DNA from: Deltaproteobacteria bacterium | GTDB taxonomy: Bacteria; Myxococcota_A; UBA9160 | Direction of reading: 5' to 3' | DNA length: 13,061 bases | Assembly: GCA_003520425.1 (NCBI GenBank) | Contig: DOUU01000149.1 | Span: 10,692 to 23,752 of the forward strand | In this document: piece after piece, positions 1 to 7,020 of the stretch | How the letters are laid out: the number at the start of each line of letters is the position of its first letter | How positions within the stretch are numbered: position 1 is the first letter of the stretch | Notes under the pieces: generated by a model | Databases searched by the model: none | The model's input: only the letters and a program-made list of their open reading frames with translations | What the model was told of the DNA's origin: nothing | Translations under genes and position numbers: made by a program

Positions 1-158
1 CTGACATCCAGGACGACCAGGTCGTACTCCGTCGCGAGTGCCCGAGCCAAGCCCGTCTCGCCGTCGTAAGCCACGTCGGCTTCGTGGTGCTCGGCCTCAA
101 GGCCACGCCGAAGGAAGCTCGCGACCTTCTTCTCGTCTTCGACGATCAGTATCCGCAC
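1..158 (-). CDS. OmpR-family response regulator, N-terminal part (cut by window edge)
   Basis: Reading the minus strand from a GTG at 158 gives about 52 residues of a receiver domain. It opens with VRILIVEDEKK, in which the paired acidic residues at about 8-9 form the metal site. The phosphoacceptor lies in VVLDV (Asp51), where OmpR/PhoB-type regulators carry it. The rest, including the expected winged-helix DNA-binding domain, lies beyond base 1. A GGAAGGAG stretch lies upstream of the GTG, somewhat far for an ideal ribosome site. The family usually pairs with a membrane histidine kinase, whose gene may follow outside the window. It lies 66 bases downstream of the tetR-type gene on the same strand, with a hairpin between them, so co-transcription is uncertain. 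The receiver domain is clear; the output domain is inferred from similarity to QseB/CusR/PrmA-style starts. Confidence 0.85.
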   Translation of the reverse strand, partial: MRILIVEDEKKVASFLRRGLEAEHHEADVAYDGETGLARALATEYDLVVLDV

Positions 159-184
159 GGCAGTGGAGCTCCGACTCCTTCCTT

Positions 185-201
185 GCCAGCGGGGCGCTGG
201 C
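185..201 (-). terminator. Seven-base-pair hairpin between tetR-type gene and response regulator
   Basis: A perfect inverted repeat, GCCAGCG and CGCTGGC around a three-base loop, sits in the 66-base gap. It begins 24 bases after the TetR stop codon and ends 27 bases before the response regulator start. There is no T-run after it on the minus strand, so it is not a classical intrinsic terminator. It could be a weak terminator, a processing site or an attenuator. Confidence 0.3.
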
Positions 202-224
202 GTGCCGAGGATCTCCCCTCGCCT

Positions 225-887
225 CTAGCCCGCCGTGGGTCTGCCCTGCGGGTCGACTCTCACATCGGCGTCCTTGCGACTTAAGCCAGAGACAAGCGTG
301 AGCAGGGTGCGCAGCAGAACGTCGCGTGCACGATCGCGGCCGAGGCGCTGGTCCGTGCGGAGGCGATCCCACGCCTCGAAGGAGAGCGCAAGGTCGAGGG
401 CATCGACGAGATCCGCAGGCGCGAACCGCAGCTCGGGCAACCAGCGCAACAGATCGGAGCGCAACGCACGCACCAGCACGCCATGCCGCTCGCGCAGGAA
501 CTCCGAGCGCCAGCGCTGTAGGTTGCTCGAACGCTTGTAGGGCGCAATGCGCTCGAAGAAGTCCCCGCGGTGGTCCACGAGCGCACGCGCACGCCGATCG
601 AGGGAGCCCGCGACGGGATCGGCGCGCAAGATCGGAAGCGTCTCGGCCTGGACCCGTGCGGCCATCTCGGCAAATAGACTGTCCATATCGGCGAAGTGCC
701 GAAACACACTGCGAATCCCGACGCCGGCGGCCTCCGCAACCTGCTGGGCGGTCGGCTGCAGCACGCCGCCTCCGACCAGCCCAAGGAGCGCCCGCACGAT
801 CGCCTCGCGGCTGCGTGCGCTGCGACGCTGCCGTCCGTCGATCGCGTGCGCCGATGCGTCGCTCTGGATCGTCCGTGCGGGCCGCAT
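225..887 (-). CDS. TetR/AcrR-family transcriptional regulator
   Basis: This encodes a 220-residue repressor-type DNA-binding protein. Residues about 24-72 form the TetR N-terminal helical domain. The helix-turn-helix reads PTAQQVAEAAGVGIRSVFRHF (about 45-65), with the typical T/A-x-x-V-A-x-x-A-G-V and S-V/L-F/Y-x-H-F signature. The rest is an alpha-helical ligand-binding domain with no recognisable specificity. I chose the ATG at 887 because it starts five bases after the LLM oxidoreductase stop (TAG at 892-894) and has GGAGGAG upstream inside that gene's end. An in-frame ATG at 920 would overlap the upstream gene and add an atypical Cys/Ser-rich stretch. It is the last gene of the four-gene operon, so it probably controls that operon in response to a xenobiotic or acyl ligand. 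The ligand is not known from sequence. Confidence 0.9.
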   Translation of the reverse strand: MRPARTIQSDASAHAIDGRQRRSARSREAIVRALLGLVGGGVLQPTAQQVAEAAGVGIRSVFRHFADMDSLFAEMAARVQAETLPILRADPVAGSLDRRARALVDHRGDFFERIAPYKRSSNLQRWRSEFLRERHGVLVRALRSDLLRWLPELRFAPADLVDALDLALSFEAWDRLRTDQRLGRDRARDVLLRTLLTLVSGLSRKDADVRVDPQGRPTAG

Positions 888-891
888 CGAG

Positions 892-1935
892 CTAGAGCAG
901 CTCCTCCGCAAGCAGCTCAAGGGCCTCGGGCTGCGACGTCGAGACGTTCATGGTGTGGACCCAGCCCCTGCGCCCGGCCTCCTTCCAGGCCGCAAGCCGA
1001 TCGCGGACGCGATCGCGCGGCCCGACCAGGTGCACCGCGTCGAGCAGCGCGTCGGGTACCGCGGCGGCCGCTTCGGCCTTTTTTCCTGCGAGGAAGAGAT
1101 CCTGGATGCGAACCGCAGCCTCTTCGTAGCCGAGCCGCTTGGTGAGGTCGTTGTAGAAGTTCTTGTCGCGTGCGCCCATGCCACCGATGTACAGTGCCAT
1201 CCCGCTCTTCACGGTCATCCGCGCCTTCTCAGGTTCGTCGGTCACAATCACGCTCACGCCGGGCACCACCGCAAAGTCCGCGAGACTCTTTCCGCCCCCG
1301 GCCTTTGCGAATCCCTCCTCCAGGTAGGGCAGATACGAGACATCGAACTTCTCGGGATCGACCATCATCGGGAACACACCGTCGGCGACCTCCGCCGCGC
1401 AGCGCAGTCCCGCCGGGCTGATCGACGCCGTATAGATGGGAATGTGCGGGTTGCCGTGCAGGATGCTCTTCAGGGGCTTGCCGAGTCCAGTGGCGGCCGC
1501 GCCCCGCACGGGAATCTCGTACTCCGAGCCGTGGAACTCGAGCGGCTCTTCACGTGCGAGGATCTGCCGGATGATGGTGATGTACTCGCGCGTGCGCGTG
1601 AGGGGCTTCCCATACGGGACGCCGTGCCAGCCCTCGACCACCTGGGGACCCGATGGGCCAAGGCCGAGGAGGAAGCGCCCGCCCGAGAGCTGGTCGAGCG
1701 TCATTGCGGTCATCGCCGCCATCGCTGGCGTACGCGCCGGGATCTGCATGATGGCGGTCCCCACCTTGATGCGGCTCGTGTGTGCGAGCACCCAGGTCGC
1801 GGTGGTGACTGCGTCGCTCCCGTAGGCTTCTGCCGTCCAGGTCGAGTCGAATCCGAGTGCCTCTGCGCGCCGGATGAGTTCAAGATCGATCCGCACCTTC
1901 GGGCCGAATGAAACGGCACCGATTCCCAGCTTCAT
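892..1935 (-). CDS. LLM-class F420-dependent oxidoreductase (Rv3520c-like)
   Basis: This is a 347-residue member of the luciferase-like monooxygenase superfamily, a TIM barrel that binds F420 or flavin. Features seen are the start MKLGIGAVSFGPKV, AEALGFDSTWTAEAYGSDA near residue 24, RIKVGTAIMQIPARTPA, the LSGGRFLLGLGPSGPQVVEG block near 84-103, and a GLGKPLKS segment. Together these match the Rv3520c-type F420-dependent subfamily (TIGR03559 as I recall it). Members are predicted hydride-transfer enzymes, mostly of unknown substrate. The ATG at 1935 has AAGGAG just upstream and lies 11 bases after the stop of the preceding GST gene; an open frame running to 2187 merely overlaps that gene. Position in an operon with two GST-fold proteins and a TetR regulator suggests detoxification or catabolism of a lipophilic compound. 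F420 use is inferred from subfamily resemblance; an FMN-dependent partner is the main alternative. Confidence 0.9.
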   Translation of the reverse strand: MKLGIGAVSFGPKVRIDLELIRRAEALGFDSTWTAEAYGSDAVTTATWVLAHTSRIKVGTAIMQIPARTPAMAAMTAMTLDQLSGGRFLLGLGPSGPQVVEGWHGVPYGKPLTRTREYITIIRQILAREEPLEFHGSEYEIPVRGAAATGLGKPLKSILHGNPHIPIYTASISPAGLRCAAEVADGVFPMMVDPEKFDVSYLPYLEEGFAKAGGGKSLADFAVVPGVSVIVTDEPEKARMTVKSGMALYIGGMGARDKNFYNDLTKRLGYEEAAVRIQDLFLAGKKAEAAAAVPDALLDAVHLVGPRDRVRDRLAAWKEAGRRGWVHTMNVSTSQPEALELLAEELL

Positions 1936-1946
1936 CGTCTTCTCCT

Positions 1947-2630
1947 TCAGCGCTGCAGCTGACCGCGCGCCTTCTCCGCGAACTCCTGAGCCGCCTTTTC
2001 GTCCTGCACCAGGCTTTCGACCCGGTATGGGACCTCGACGCCACGCCGGCAAGCGGGTCGCTCCTTCATCGCGTCGAGCCAGCGGCGCAGGTTTGCGAGG
2101 CCATCGATGGAGACGCCAGACCACTTGTAGGTACGCACCCAGCACCAGTTCGCGATGTCGGCGATCGAGAAGTCGTCGGCCAGCCACTCGCTCTCACCCA
2201 GACGCCGGTCGAGCACCTCGAACAGGCGCCGTGACTCGTTCTGGTAGCGGTCAATCGCCGGCTGGATCTTCTCGGGGAAGTAACGGAAGAAGACGTTCGC
2301 CTGGCCCATCATGGGACCCACCCCGCCCATCTGGAACATCAACCACGAGAGCACACGCGCGCGCCGGGCCGCGTTGCTCGGCAGCAGGCGTCCCGCTTTC
2401 TCCGCGAGGTGGATCATGATCGCGCCTGACTCGAATACGGCGAGGCTACCGAAGTCGCGATCGATGATCGCCGGGATCCGCCCGTTCGGATTGATCGCAA
2501 GAAACCACGGCTCTTTCTGTTCGTTCTTCGCGAGGTTCACGGCGTGGGTCTCATACGGCAGGGAGAGCTCCTCGAGTGTCACGGAAGCCTTCCAGCCGTT
2601 CGGTGTCGGGGCGGTATAGAGGTCGATCAT
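1947..2630 (-). CDS. Nu-class glutathione S-transferase / disulfide-bond reductase (YfcG-like)
   Basis: This is a 227-residue cytosolic GST-fold protein. The N-terminal thioredoxin-like domain begins [14 protein letters not shown], nearly the same as E. coli YfcG. Thr9 and Asn11 correspond to the residues that contact glutathione in nu-class enzymes, which lack a catalytic Cys/Ser/Tyr. The cis-proline region PNGRIPAI and the [13 protein letters not shown] motif complete the glutathione site. The helical C-terminal domain has the [10 protein letters not shown] and FSIADIANW segments typical of the class. Nu-class enzymes reduce disulfides and peroxides and bind two glutathione molecules. I chose ATG 2630 because GGGAG lies five bases upstream and it aligns with YfcG; an ATG at 2642 would add four residues. 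The upstream GST-like gene ends 19 bases before it and the LLM gene starts 11 bases after it, so the three are probably one transcript. Confidence 0.92.
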   Translation of the reverse strand: MIDLYTAPTPNGWKASVTLEELSLPYETHAVNLAKNEQKEPWFLAINPNGRIPAIIDRDFGSLAVFESGAIMIHLAEKAGRLLPSNAARRARVLSWLMFQMGGVGPMMGQANVFFRYFPEKIQPAIDRYQNESRRLFEVLDRRLGESEWLADDFSIADIANWCWVRTYKWSGVSIDGLANLRRWLDAMKERPACRRGVEVPYRVESLVQDEKAAQEFAEKARGQLQR

Positions 2631-2649
2631 TGCGACTCCCATGGAAAGC

Positions 2650-3648
2650 TCACCCTCGCAGCCCAGCGAGACAGCGAGAGCGGTCGAGCACGCGATCGAC
2701 GGCCGCGCGATCCCGCAGCCCAGCGTACTTCGCCCGCAGTGCCGCGAGTGACTTGGCGTGGTACTTCTGCGGCTTCTGGGTCCAGCTCTTGCCATCGAGG
2801 TCCACGCGGAACTCCTCGCGCCCCGCAGCGATTGCGGCGGCGTTCGCCACCGTCCACGGCAGGAAAAGCCGCCCGACCTGGCGCTCGAGCAGCGTGAGCA
2901 GCGTCGGCTCGAGGCTTTGCCACGGCTCAAACTCCCCCTCCACGCGGGGCCAGAGCATCCGCTGCACCCAGTCAAGGACGTGCTGGGCGCTCCCCTCGAT
3001 CAGCGCCCCGGGCGTCGGATCCGTCCACGCCTCGTAGATCTGCCCGAAAAGACCGAAGTCGCCGAAGGCGGGACGCCGCCCGAACAGATACGGGCGCGTC
3101 GCAAGGTGCACGTCGAGGAGCGCAATCGTCTCGCGGAATGATTCTTCGATCTGCGGGGCGGTCTCCGCGTTCGAGCCCACGAACCACACTCGGTTCACCA
3201 TGCGCTCGCGGACCTGCGCGCTCAGCGCCACGTGCTGCTCCTCGCTCGCGCCGGGCATCATCGCGCGAGCGATGCGTCCAGCCGCGGAGAGCTGGTCCAC
3301 CTCGCGTGCCCAGCGGTAGTGGAACATCCACTTGTTGCCCCACTCGTCTCCGAACTCCTCGAGCAGAGCAGAGATGAAGGCAGAAATCGGGTCGGACGGA
3401 TGGATGGACGGCTCGGGGCGCTCGGCCTCGAAGCGCTCGAGGATCGGCGTCGAGTCCTGGATGCCCTCCCCGCCGGGCGTCACGACCAGCGGGACGATCG
3501 GAAGCTTTGCGTATTTCTGGAACTCGGGCTGCGTCTCCAGGCTGCGCACGATCCACTGGTGCGGGATGCCTTTGTAGCGGAAGTAAGAGCGCACCTTGAC
3601 CGAGTAGGGAGACATTTCGACGCCGAAGATGCGGTAAGGACTCGACAT
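2650..3648 (-). CDS. Long glutathione S-transferase-fold family protein (332 aa)
   Basis: The N-terminal third is a thioredoxin-like GST domain: [25 protein letters not shown] (about 5-29), then a cis-proline in LPIVPLVV (Pro53) and [11 protein letters not shown] (64-74), which is the glutathione gamma-glutamyl site. Where a glutaredoxin has CPxC, this protein has Ser13-Pro14-Tyr15-Ser16, so catalysis would rely on Ser or Tyr. The remaining 250 residues are longer than a normal GST C-domain. They include an aromatic-rich [10 protein letters not shown] segment and a [13 protein letters not shown] stretch resembling the GST N-capping helix (A-D-F/I-x-L). The ATG at 3648 has GAGAGG five bases upstream. 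This is the first gene of the four-gene minus-strand operon. Substrate is unknown; it may be a lyase, dehalogenase or isomerase variant. Family assignment is good for the N-domain and weaker for the C-domain. Confidence 0.82.
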   Translation of the reverse strand: MSSPYRIFGVEMSPYSVKVRSYFRYKGIPHQWIVRSLETQPEFQKYAKLPIVPLVVTPGGEGIQDSTPILERFEAERPEPSIHPSDPISAFISALLEEFGDEWGNKWMFHYRWAREVDQLSAAGRIARAMMPGASEEQHVALSAQVRERMVNRVWFVGSNAETAPQIEESFRETIALLDVHLATRPYLFGRRPAFGDFGLFGQIYEAWTDPTPGALIEGSAQHVLDWVQRMLWPRVEGEFEPWQSLEPTLLTLLERQVGRLFLPWTVANAAAIAAGREEFRVDLDGKSWTQKPQKYHAKSLAALRAKYAGLRDRAAVDRVLDRSRCLAGLRG

Positions 3649-4045
3649 GGGGGCCTCTCTTTCCGTGCGATCGGAGGGGAACCCGAATGCTCTCGTCCTC
3701 GAGGCAGCGGGAGCTCGACCGCCTGCGAGTTAGAGAAAGTAGAGACTCACGAACCTTCGTCGCGACCACGCGATCTTCCGGAGGAAAGCGTCGCGAGAAG
3801 AAAACGCGCGGCCCCTTCGCGCGGGTTCGGCGCCTTCTCGGCTGCCTGCCCTTCCAGGAGGTTTGTGTTTCTGACACTGATCATGCCATAAGGGCAGCCC
3901 ACCGGGGAGCGGACCGGCCTGGGCGGCTGCGATCGGACGAGTCGTCGGCCGACTGCGCGGGCTTTGGGCGCGCCCTCCCGTGCCCGCCGCCGGCGTAGGA
4001 CCGGGGATTTGCAGACCGGCGGCCGGTCGAAAGCCGGCTCGAGTT
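3649..4045. other. Intergenic region upstream of the GST-LLM operon
   Basis: These roughly 400 bases lie between the GST operon start and the end of a small membrane protein gene, both on the minus strand. I find no credible gene: open frames here on either strand are Arg/Pro-rich and lack both a ribosome site and family motifs. The operon promoter must lie here on the minus strand. A relatively AT-rich patch at 3725-3755 and another at 3862-3892 (containing GTGTTTCTGACAC and TGATCA) are the likeliest regulatory stretches, but I could not define -35/-10 boxes. Confidence 0.5.
4014..4028 (-). terminator. Possible hairpin terminator after the small membrane protein gene
   Basis: The inverted repeat GACCGG-CGG-CCGGTC begins 17 bases after the stop codon of the 4046-4429 gene. 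It is a stable six-pair stem, followed on the minus strand by TGCAAAT rather than a T-run. It may help end transcription of that unit before the GST operon; evidence is structural only. Confidence 0.3.
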
Positions 4046-4429
4046 TCAGCGCTCCGCGTCGAGCCGTTGGGCGGCGGCAAGGAGCAGCGCCGCCACTGCG
4101 ACCTCGATCGCGATGAAAGTCGCAGCGAAGGCGGCTCCGTGCAGCGCCCAAGCGAGCGTTCGCGCGAGGGCCGCGACGCCGAACAACCCCATTGGCACGT
4201 AGAGCAGGCGGGCACGGCCGGGTCGCGCACCAATGAGAATCGTTGTGCCGGCCGTAAGGAAGAGGGCGCTCAGGTCGCCGATTTGGGTACTGAGGGCGAG
4301 ACCGCCAAGAAGCGACATGCCGAGACCTGCCGCCGCGCGCGCCGGATCGGTGATCCAGACCAGTCCCTGCAGCACAAAGAGGACGCCGAGAAGCGTTGTC
4401 AGGGTTCGCAGCAGTGAACGCGTACGCAT
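4046..4429 (-). CDS. Small four-helix inner-membrane protein, function unknown
   Basis: This 127-residue hydrophobic protein has four predicted membrane helices at about 6-26, 50-67, 73-93 and 98-120. Between helices 1 and 2 is a WITDPARAAAGLG segment. A first helix followed by a short DP-containing loop resembles DUF4345-type proteins, but I am not sure of the family. The ATG at 4429 has GGAGGG six bases upstream, which makes translation convincing. It lies 137 bases downstream of the metallo-beta-lactamase-fold gene on the same strand and could share its transcript. A similarly built four-helix protein is encoded just across that gene at 5726, so the two may be distant relatives. No catalytic residues or transport motifs are apparent. 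Confidence 0.75.
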   Translation of the reverse strand: MRTRSLLRTLTTLLGVLFVLQGLVWITDPARAAAGLGMSLLGGLALSTQIGDLSALFLTAGTTILIGARPGRARLLYVPMGLFGVAALARTLAWALHGAAFAATFIAIEVAVAALLLAAAQRLDAER

Positions 4430-4503
4430 CGCTCCCTCCTTTTCGGTTCAACGCGTGTGGACCTGGCGGGAGCCTCTCCGGGGCGACGAGGGATTCACGC
4501 CCG

Positions 4504-4518
4504 CAGGAGCACCTCCTG
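4504..4518. repeat. Perfect six-base inverted repeat in the 137-base intergenic gap
   Basis: CAGGAG-CAC-CTCCTG lies between the hydrolase stop (4567) and the membrane protein start (4429). It may form a small hairpin in the minus-strand transcript. The right arm contains a ribosome-site-like AGGAG, so it could simply be sequence coincidence; no T-run follows. Confidence 0.25.
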
Positions 4519-4566
4519 GCTCGCAGTGGGGACCGCCTCCACGCCCGCCAAGATGCTCCTCTTTCG

Positions 4567-5649
4567 TCATTGCAGCTGTCGTGTCCTCACGAGGCTCGAA
4601 TCGGCCGGCAGCTCGACGAGCAGACCGTCGTCGGCGATGAGCCAGCCGTCAGGACGCACCTGCGAGACGCCGCGCGTGAATACCCACTCCACGATGCGCA
4701 CCGGCGGCGGCGGCGTCAGGTGGTAGAGGACGAGGAGCTTCACCCCCGCTTCGTTGGCTGCCTCGGCCGCCTGCACGGGTGAGGTGTGGTACGAGGGGAT
4801 GTCGCCCATGATCTTTGCGACGCGGGGCCGGCCGGCGCTCGCGGCGGCTTCGCGGATGAGCGCGACCAGGTGATTGGCCTGCGCCTCGTGCACAAGCACG
4901 TCGGCGCCGCGCGCTGCCTGGATCAGCCCTTCATCCTTGGTCGTGTCACCGCTCACCACGACCGATCGGCCGCGATAGTCGAAGCGGTAGCCGTAGGCGG
5001 GCTTCACGGGATCGTGGTGGACGGCGAATGCGGTGATGCGCAGACCGTTTTCCTCGAGGACGACTTGCGGTCCGGTGCCGTCCGCCGGACCGGCGACCGG
5101 ATGCGCCTCAAGGAGTCCCGCGGCGGGCGGCAGAAAATCGGCTCCGTGGTGCATGATCCGGTACTGCGTATCGAGCGCGTACGCCTCGCCGAAGCCGGTG
5201 ACGACGCGCTCGACACCGGGCGGGCCGAAGACGCGGAGCGGGCCGGACCGACCCATCACCCACGTATTGAGGTTGAACTCGCCGAGATCACCGATGTGGT
5301 CGGAGTGGAAGTGGGTGAGCAAGACTCCACCGATGCGCGCGCCGTCGATGCGGAGGAGCGCCATGCGGTTCCACGATCCGGGCCCGGTGTCGACGATCCA
5401 GAAGTGACCACCGGCAAACACCGCGACGCAGGCTTTGGCCCGCGACGGATGCGGCAGCGGCGACGCCGTGCCACAGAGCAGGACGCGCAGCGCATCTTCG
5501 CCAAAGAGCTCGTTCGGTTGCGAGGCGACGAGGCGCAGGATCGCCGCGCGCACCACTGCATCCTGCACGGCGGGCACCCGGGCCCCGACCCCGACGACCA
5601 CAGCCAGCAGGGCTCCAGCTCCGAGCACCCAAAGCATCCCGCGTCGCAT
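4567..5649 (-). CDS. Exported metallo-beta-lactamase-fold hydrolase, RNase Z/AtsA-like
   Basis: This 360-residue protein starts with a hydrophobic segment (MRRGMLWVLGAGALLAVVVG) that should act as a signal peptide or membrane anchor. The catalytic part begins near residue 52. It contains THFHSDHIGDL (His113, His115, Asp117, His118), SGDTTKDEG (Asp235), VLVHEAQ (His254), SYHTS (His288) and LYHLTPP (His310). The HxHxDH motif plus the late histidines is the two-zinc site of RNase Z/AtsA-type enzymes. The missing long exosite arm and the export signal argue against tRNA processing and for a periplasmic esterase, sulfatase, lactonase or phosphodiesterase; substrate is unknown. ATG 5649 is preceded by GAGAGGA at good spacing, and the longer open frame to 5895 has no such site. 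It diverges from the plus-strand operon at 5726. Confidence 0.88.
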   Translation of the reverse strand: MRRGMLWVLGAGALLAVVVGVGARVPAVQDAVVRAAILRLVASQPNELFGEDALRVLLCGTASPLPHPSRAKACVAVFAGGHFWIVDTGPGSWNRMALLRIDGARIGGVLLTHFHSDHIGDLGEFNLNTWVMGRSGPLRVFGPPGVERVVTGFGEAYALDTQYRIMHHGADFLPPAAGLLEAHPVAGPADGTGPQVVLEENGLRITAFAVHHDPVKPAYGYRFDYRGRSVVVSGDTTKDEGLIQAARGADVLVHEAQANHLVALIREAAASAGRPRVAKIMGDIPSYHTSPVQAAEAANEAGVKLLVLYHLTPPPPVRIVEWVFTRGVSQVRPDGWLIADDGLLVELPADSSLVRTRQLQ

Positions 5650-5678
5650 CCGATCCTCTCGCCACGTCTCGCGGCGAG

Positions 5679-5696
5679 CGATATTTTGGCATATCG
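5679..5696. promoter_or_regulatory. Inverted repeat in a divergent promoter (candidate operator)
   Basis: CGATAT-N6-ATATCG is a perfect six-base inverted repeat in an AT-rich patch of the 76-base region between the divergent hydrolase (start 5649) and membrane protein (start 5726) genes. Its place, 30 bases from either start, fits a shared operator. A TTGGCA at 5686-5691 resembles a plus-strand -35 box, but no good -10 follows, so promoter boxes are not assigned. Confidence 0.4.
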
Positions 5697-5725
5697 TATG
5701 TCGTAACCACAACAGGAGGCAGGGT

Positions 5726-6214
5726 GTGACGGCGATCGCAGTCTCTACCCGACTTCTCCCTCCCCCGACACCCGCCGACGCGAGCCACACCCGGCTCCCC
5801 GGTCTTGTGCTCGCTGCGCTTGGCGCAGTCGACCTTTTGCGCGGCAGCATCCACCTGTTCGCGCCGGACGGCGGTGCGGGACGGATCGCCGGCATCGACC
5901 TTACGCGCGGTGGGGACGTGATCGTTATGCTTTTCGCCGTGATGGGCGCAAGCCAGATGCTGTGGGGCGTGCTGAACCTGCTCGTGGCGCTCCGCTACCG
6001 CGCCCTCGTGCCGCTGCTGCTCCTGCTCCAGACCGCGCAGCACGCCCTCGGGGTCTGGATCGTTTGGGTCTACAAGCCCCTCAGCGTGCCCGCGCCTGGA
6101 AAATTCGGCGTGCTTGTGACGGCGCCCGTGCTCGCGCTCTCACTCTGGCTCTCGCTGCGCGGCACAGCCGCGAGCGCTGCGCAACGCAGCGCTCGAGAGA
6201 CTGCCGCCGACTAG
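5726..6214 (+). CDS. Four-helix inner-membrane protein, function unknown
   Basis: The 162-residue product has a polar, proline-containing N-terminus of about 23 residues and then four hydrophobic helices at about 24-44, 64-88, 92-115 and 127-144. The loop after helix 1 contains HLFAPDGGAGRIAGIDL. The start is GTG at 5726, preceded by AGGAGG with a six-base spacer; no ATG in frame is near it, and reading further upstream would run into the divergent hydrolase. It is followed nine bases later by the DUF1330 gene, so the two are almost certainly co-translated. I do not recognise a named family. The build resembles DUF4345/DoxX-like small membrane proteins and the protein at 4046-4429. A role with DUF1330 is unknown. 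Confidence 0.8.
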   Translation: MTAIAVSTRLLPPPTPADASHTRLPGLVLAALGAVDLLRGSIHLFAPDGGAGRIAGIDLTRGGDVIVMLFAVMGASQMLWGVLNLLVALRYRALVPLLLLLQTAQHALGVWIVWVYKPLSVPAPGKFGVLVTAPVLALSLWLSLRGTAASAAQRSARETAAD

Positions 6215-6223
6215 GAGGAACAC

Positions 6224-6622
6224 GTGCTCATCGCGCAGTATCCCACCCCCGAGCAGATCCAGGAACTGCTCCGGGGACCGGCGGACGTGCCTGTCGTCAT
6301 GCTGAACCTGCTTCGGTTCAAGGAGCGCGCAGGCGCTCCCGACGAAGGGGCTTCCGGCGTCGAGGCATACGGCCGCTACGCTGAACCCATGCGCCGCATT
6401 GTGGAGGAGCGCGGCGGCCGCTTCCTATGGATGGGTCGCATCGACTCTTTCGTGATCGGCGCGAGCGACACCGTGTTCCACGCCGTGGCGCTCGTCGAGT
6501 ACCCGTCGCGCCGGGTCTTCGTCGAGATCGTGAACGATCCCCGGGTGCGCGAGATCAGCGCTCACCGGGCGGCGGGCCTCGAAGGGCAATGGCTGATCGC
6601 CACCACGGCCGGCGTCGTCTGA
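6224..6622 (+). CDS. DUF1330 family protein
   Basis: This is a soluble 132-residue protein with a ferredoxin-like dimeric alpha/beta-barrel layout. The N-terminal VPVVMLNLLRFKERA strand, the central AYGRYAEPMRRIVEERGGRFLWMGR segment and the ALVEYPSRRVFVEIVNDPRVREI block are typical of DUF1330. The Y-P-S-R/R-x-F-x-E core and the preceding GGR-x-L turn are the best identifiers. Members of this fold are often small monooxygenase or isomerase-like proteins, but DUF1330 has no settled function. The GTG start at 6224 has AGGAGG overlapping the stop codon of the upstream membrane protein gene (TAG 6212-6214), which indicates translational coupling. It is the last gene of the operon. Confidence 0.87.
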   Translation: MLIAQYPTPEQIQELLRGPADVPVVMLNLLRFKERAGAPDEGASGVEAYGRYAEPMRRIVEERGGRFLWMGRIDSFVIGASDTVFHAVALVEYPSRRVFVEIVNDPRVREISAHRAAGLEGQWLIATTAGVV

Positions 6623-6679
6623 ACGCCGCGTCGAAGACGATCGAGGCGCCCTAGCCCCTGTGGAACTCGACTCCCTCGC

Positions 6680-6701
6680 CCTTCACACAGAGGGGTGAAG
6701 G
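6680..6701. terminator. Hairpin downstream of the DUF1330 operon
   Basis: CCTTCAC and GTGAAGG form a perfect seven-pair stem with an eight-base loop, 57 bases after the DUF1330 stop. There is no T-run on the plus strand, so it may be a factor-dependent or weak terminator. Confidence 0.35.
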
Positions 6702-6975
6702 CGATGGTCCGCTTCGGGGACGTTCCGTGCTGCTGGCTCCCGGCGGAGGGATACTTCGCAGAGGCAGTGCGCCTCCCAAACCGCTCCTCGGTCGGCTCCC
6801 CTCCCCTGGCCTCGATCAGCTGCCTCGTCCCCTTCGGTCGGGCCACGACCCGGACGGCGCCGCACCGTTCGCGCGCGGTCGTCCGGTGCTCTCCTGCTGA
6901 AGGCGCATCCCCCTCTCTCCCGCGTTGCCCCGGCAGACGAAGCAGTGAGGGTCCAGCCTTACCCGCTTCGGAACC

Positions 6976-7007
6976 CAGAAGGCGGGGGTTCTGGTCCCAG
7001 CAGGGAC
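6976..7007 (-). terminator. Two adjacent hairpins just after the cytochrome c gene
   Basis: On the minus strand the stop codon at 7021-7023 is followed by GTCCC-TGCT-GGGAC (7007-6994). Directly abutting it is CAGAA-N8-TTCTG (6993-6976). Two stacked hairpins 13-45 bases after a stop fit a terminator or 3' mRNA-stabilising structure. There is no T-run. Confidence 0.4.
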
Positions 7008-7020
7008 ATGCGTCCTTCGA

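Larger units (their letters stand above)
6623..7020. other. Unexplained 398-base region between DUF1330 and cytochrome genes
   Basis: The DUF1330 gene (plus) and the cytochrome c gene (minus) converge on this region. Open frames exist on both strands, a 109-codon one from 6695 and a 94-codon one on the minus strand from 6846. Their translations are Arg/Pro/Ser-rich with no family I recognise, and neither has a clear ribosome site. The segment is rich in short inverted repeats (6680-6701, 6976-6993, 6994-7007). It could be a structured RNA, a decayed element or simply a long double terminator; I see nothing I can name. Confidence 0.5.

Noticed and set aside
547..1911. 454-codon plus-strand frame opposite the TetR and LLM genes
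   Set aside because: Its translation is low-complexity and Arg-rich, with no ribosome site, while the minus strand carries two well-supported genes.
2972..3877. 301-codon minus-strand frame overlapping the long GST gene
   Set aside because: It is a shifted frame of the GST gene with Arg/Pro-rich composition and no motifs.
3871..3883. GTGT-N5-ACAC repeat as the TetR operator of the GST operon
   Set aside because: Arms are only four bases and it lies over 220 bases from the operon start; too weak to call.
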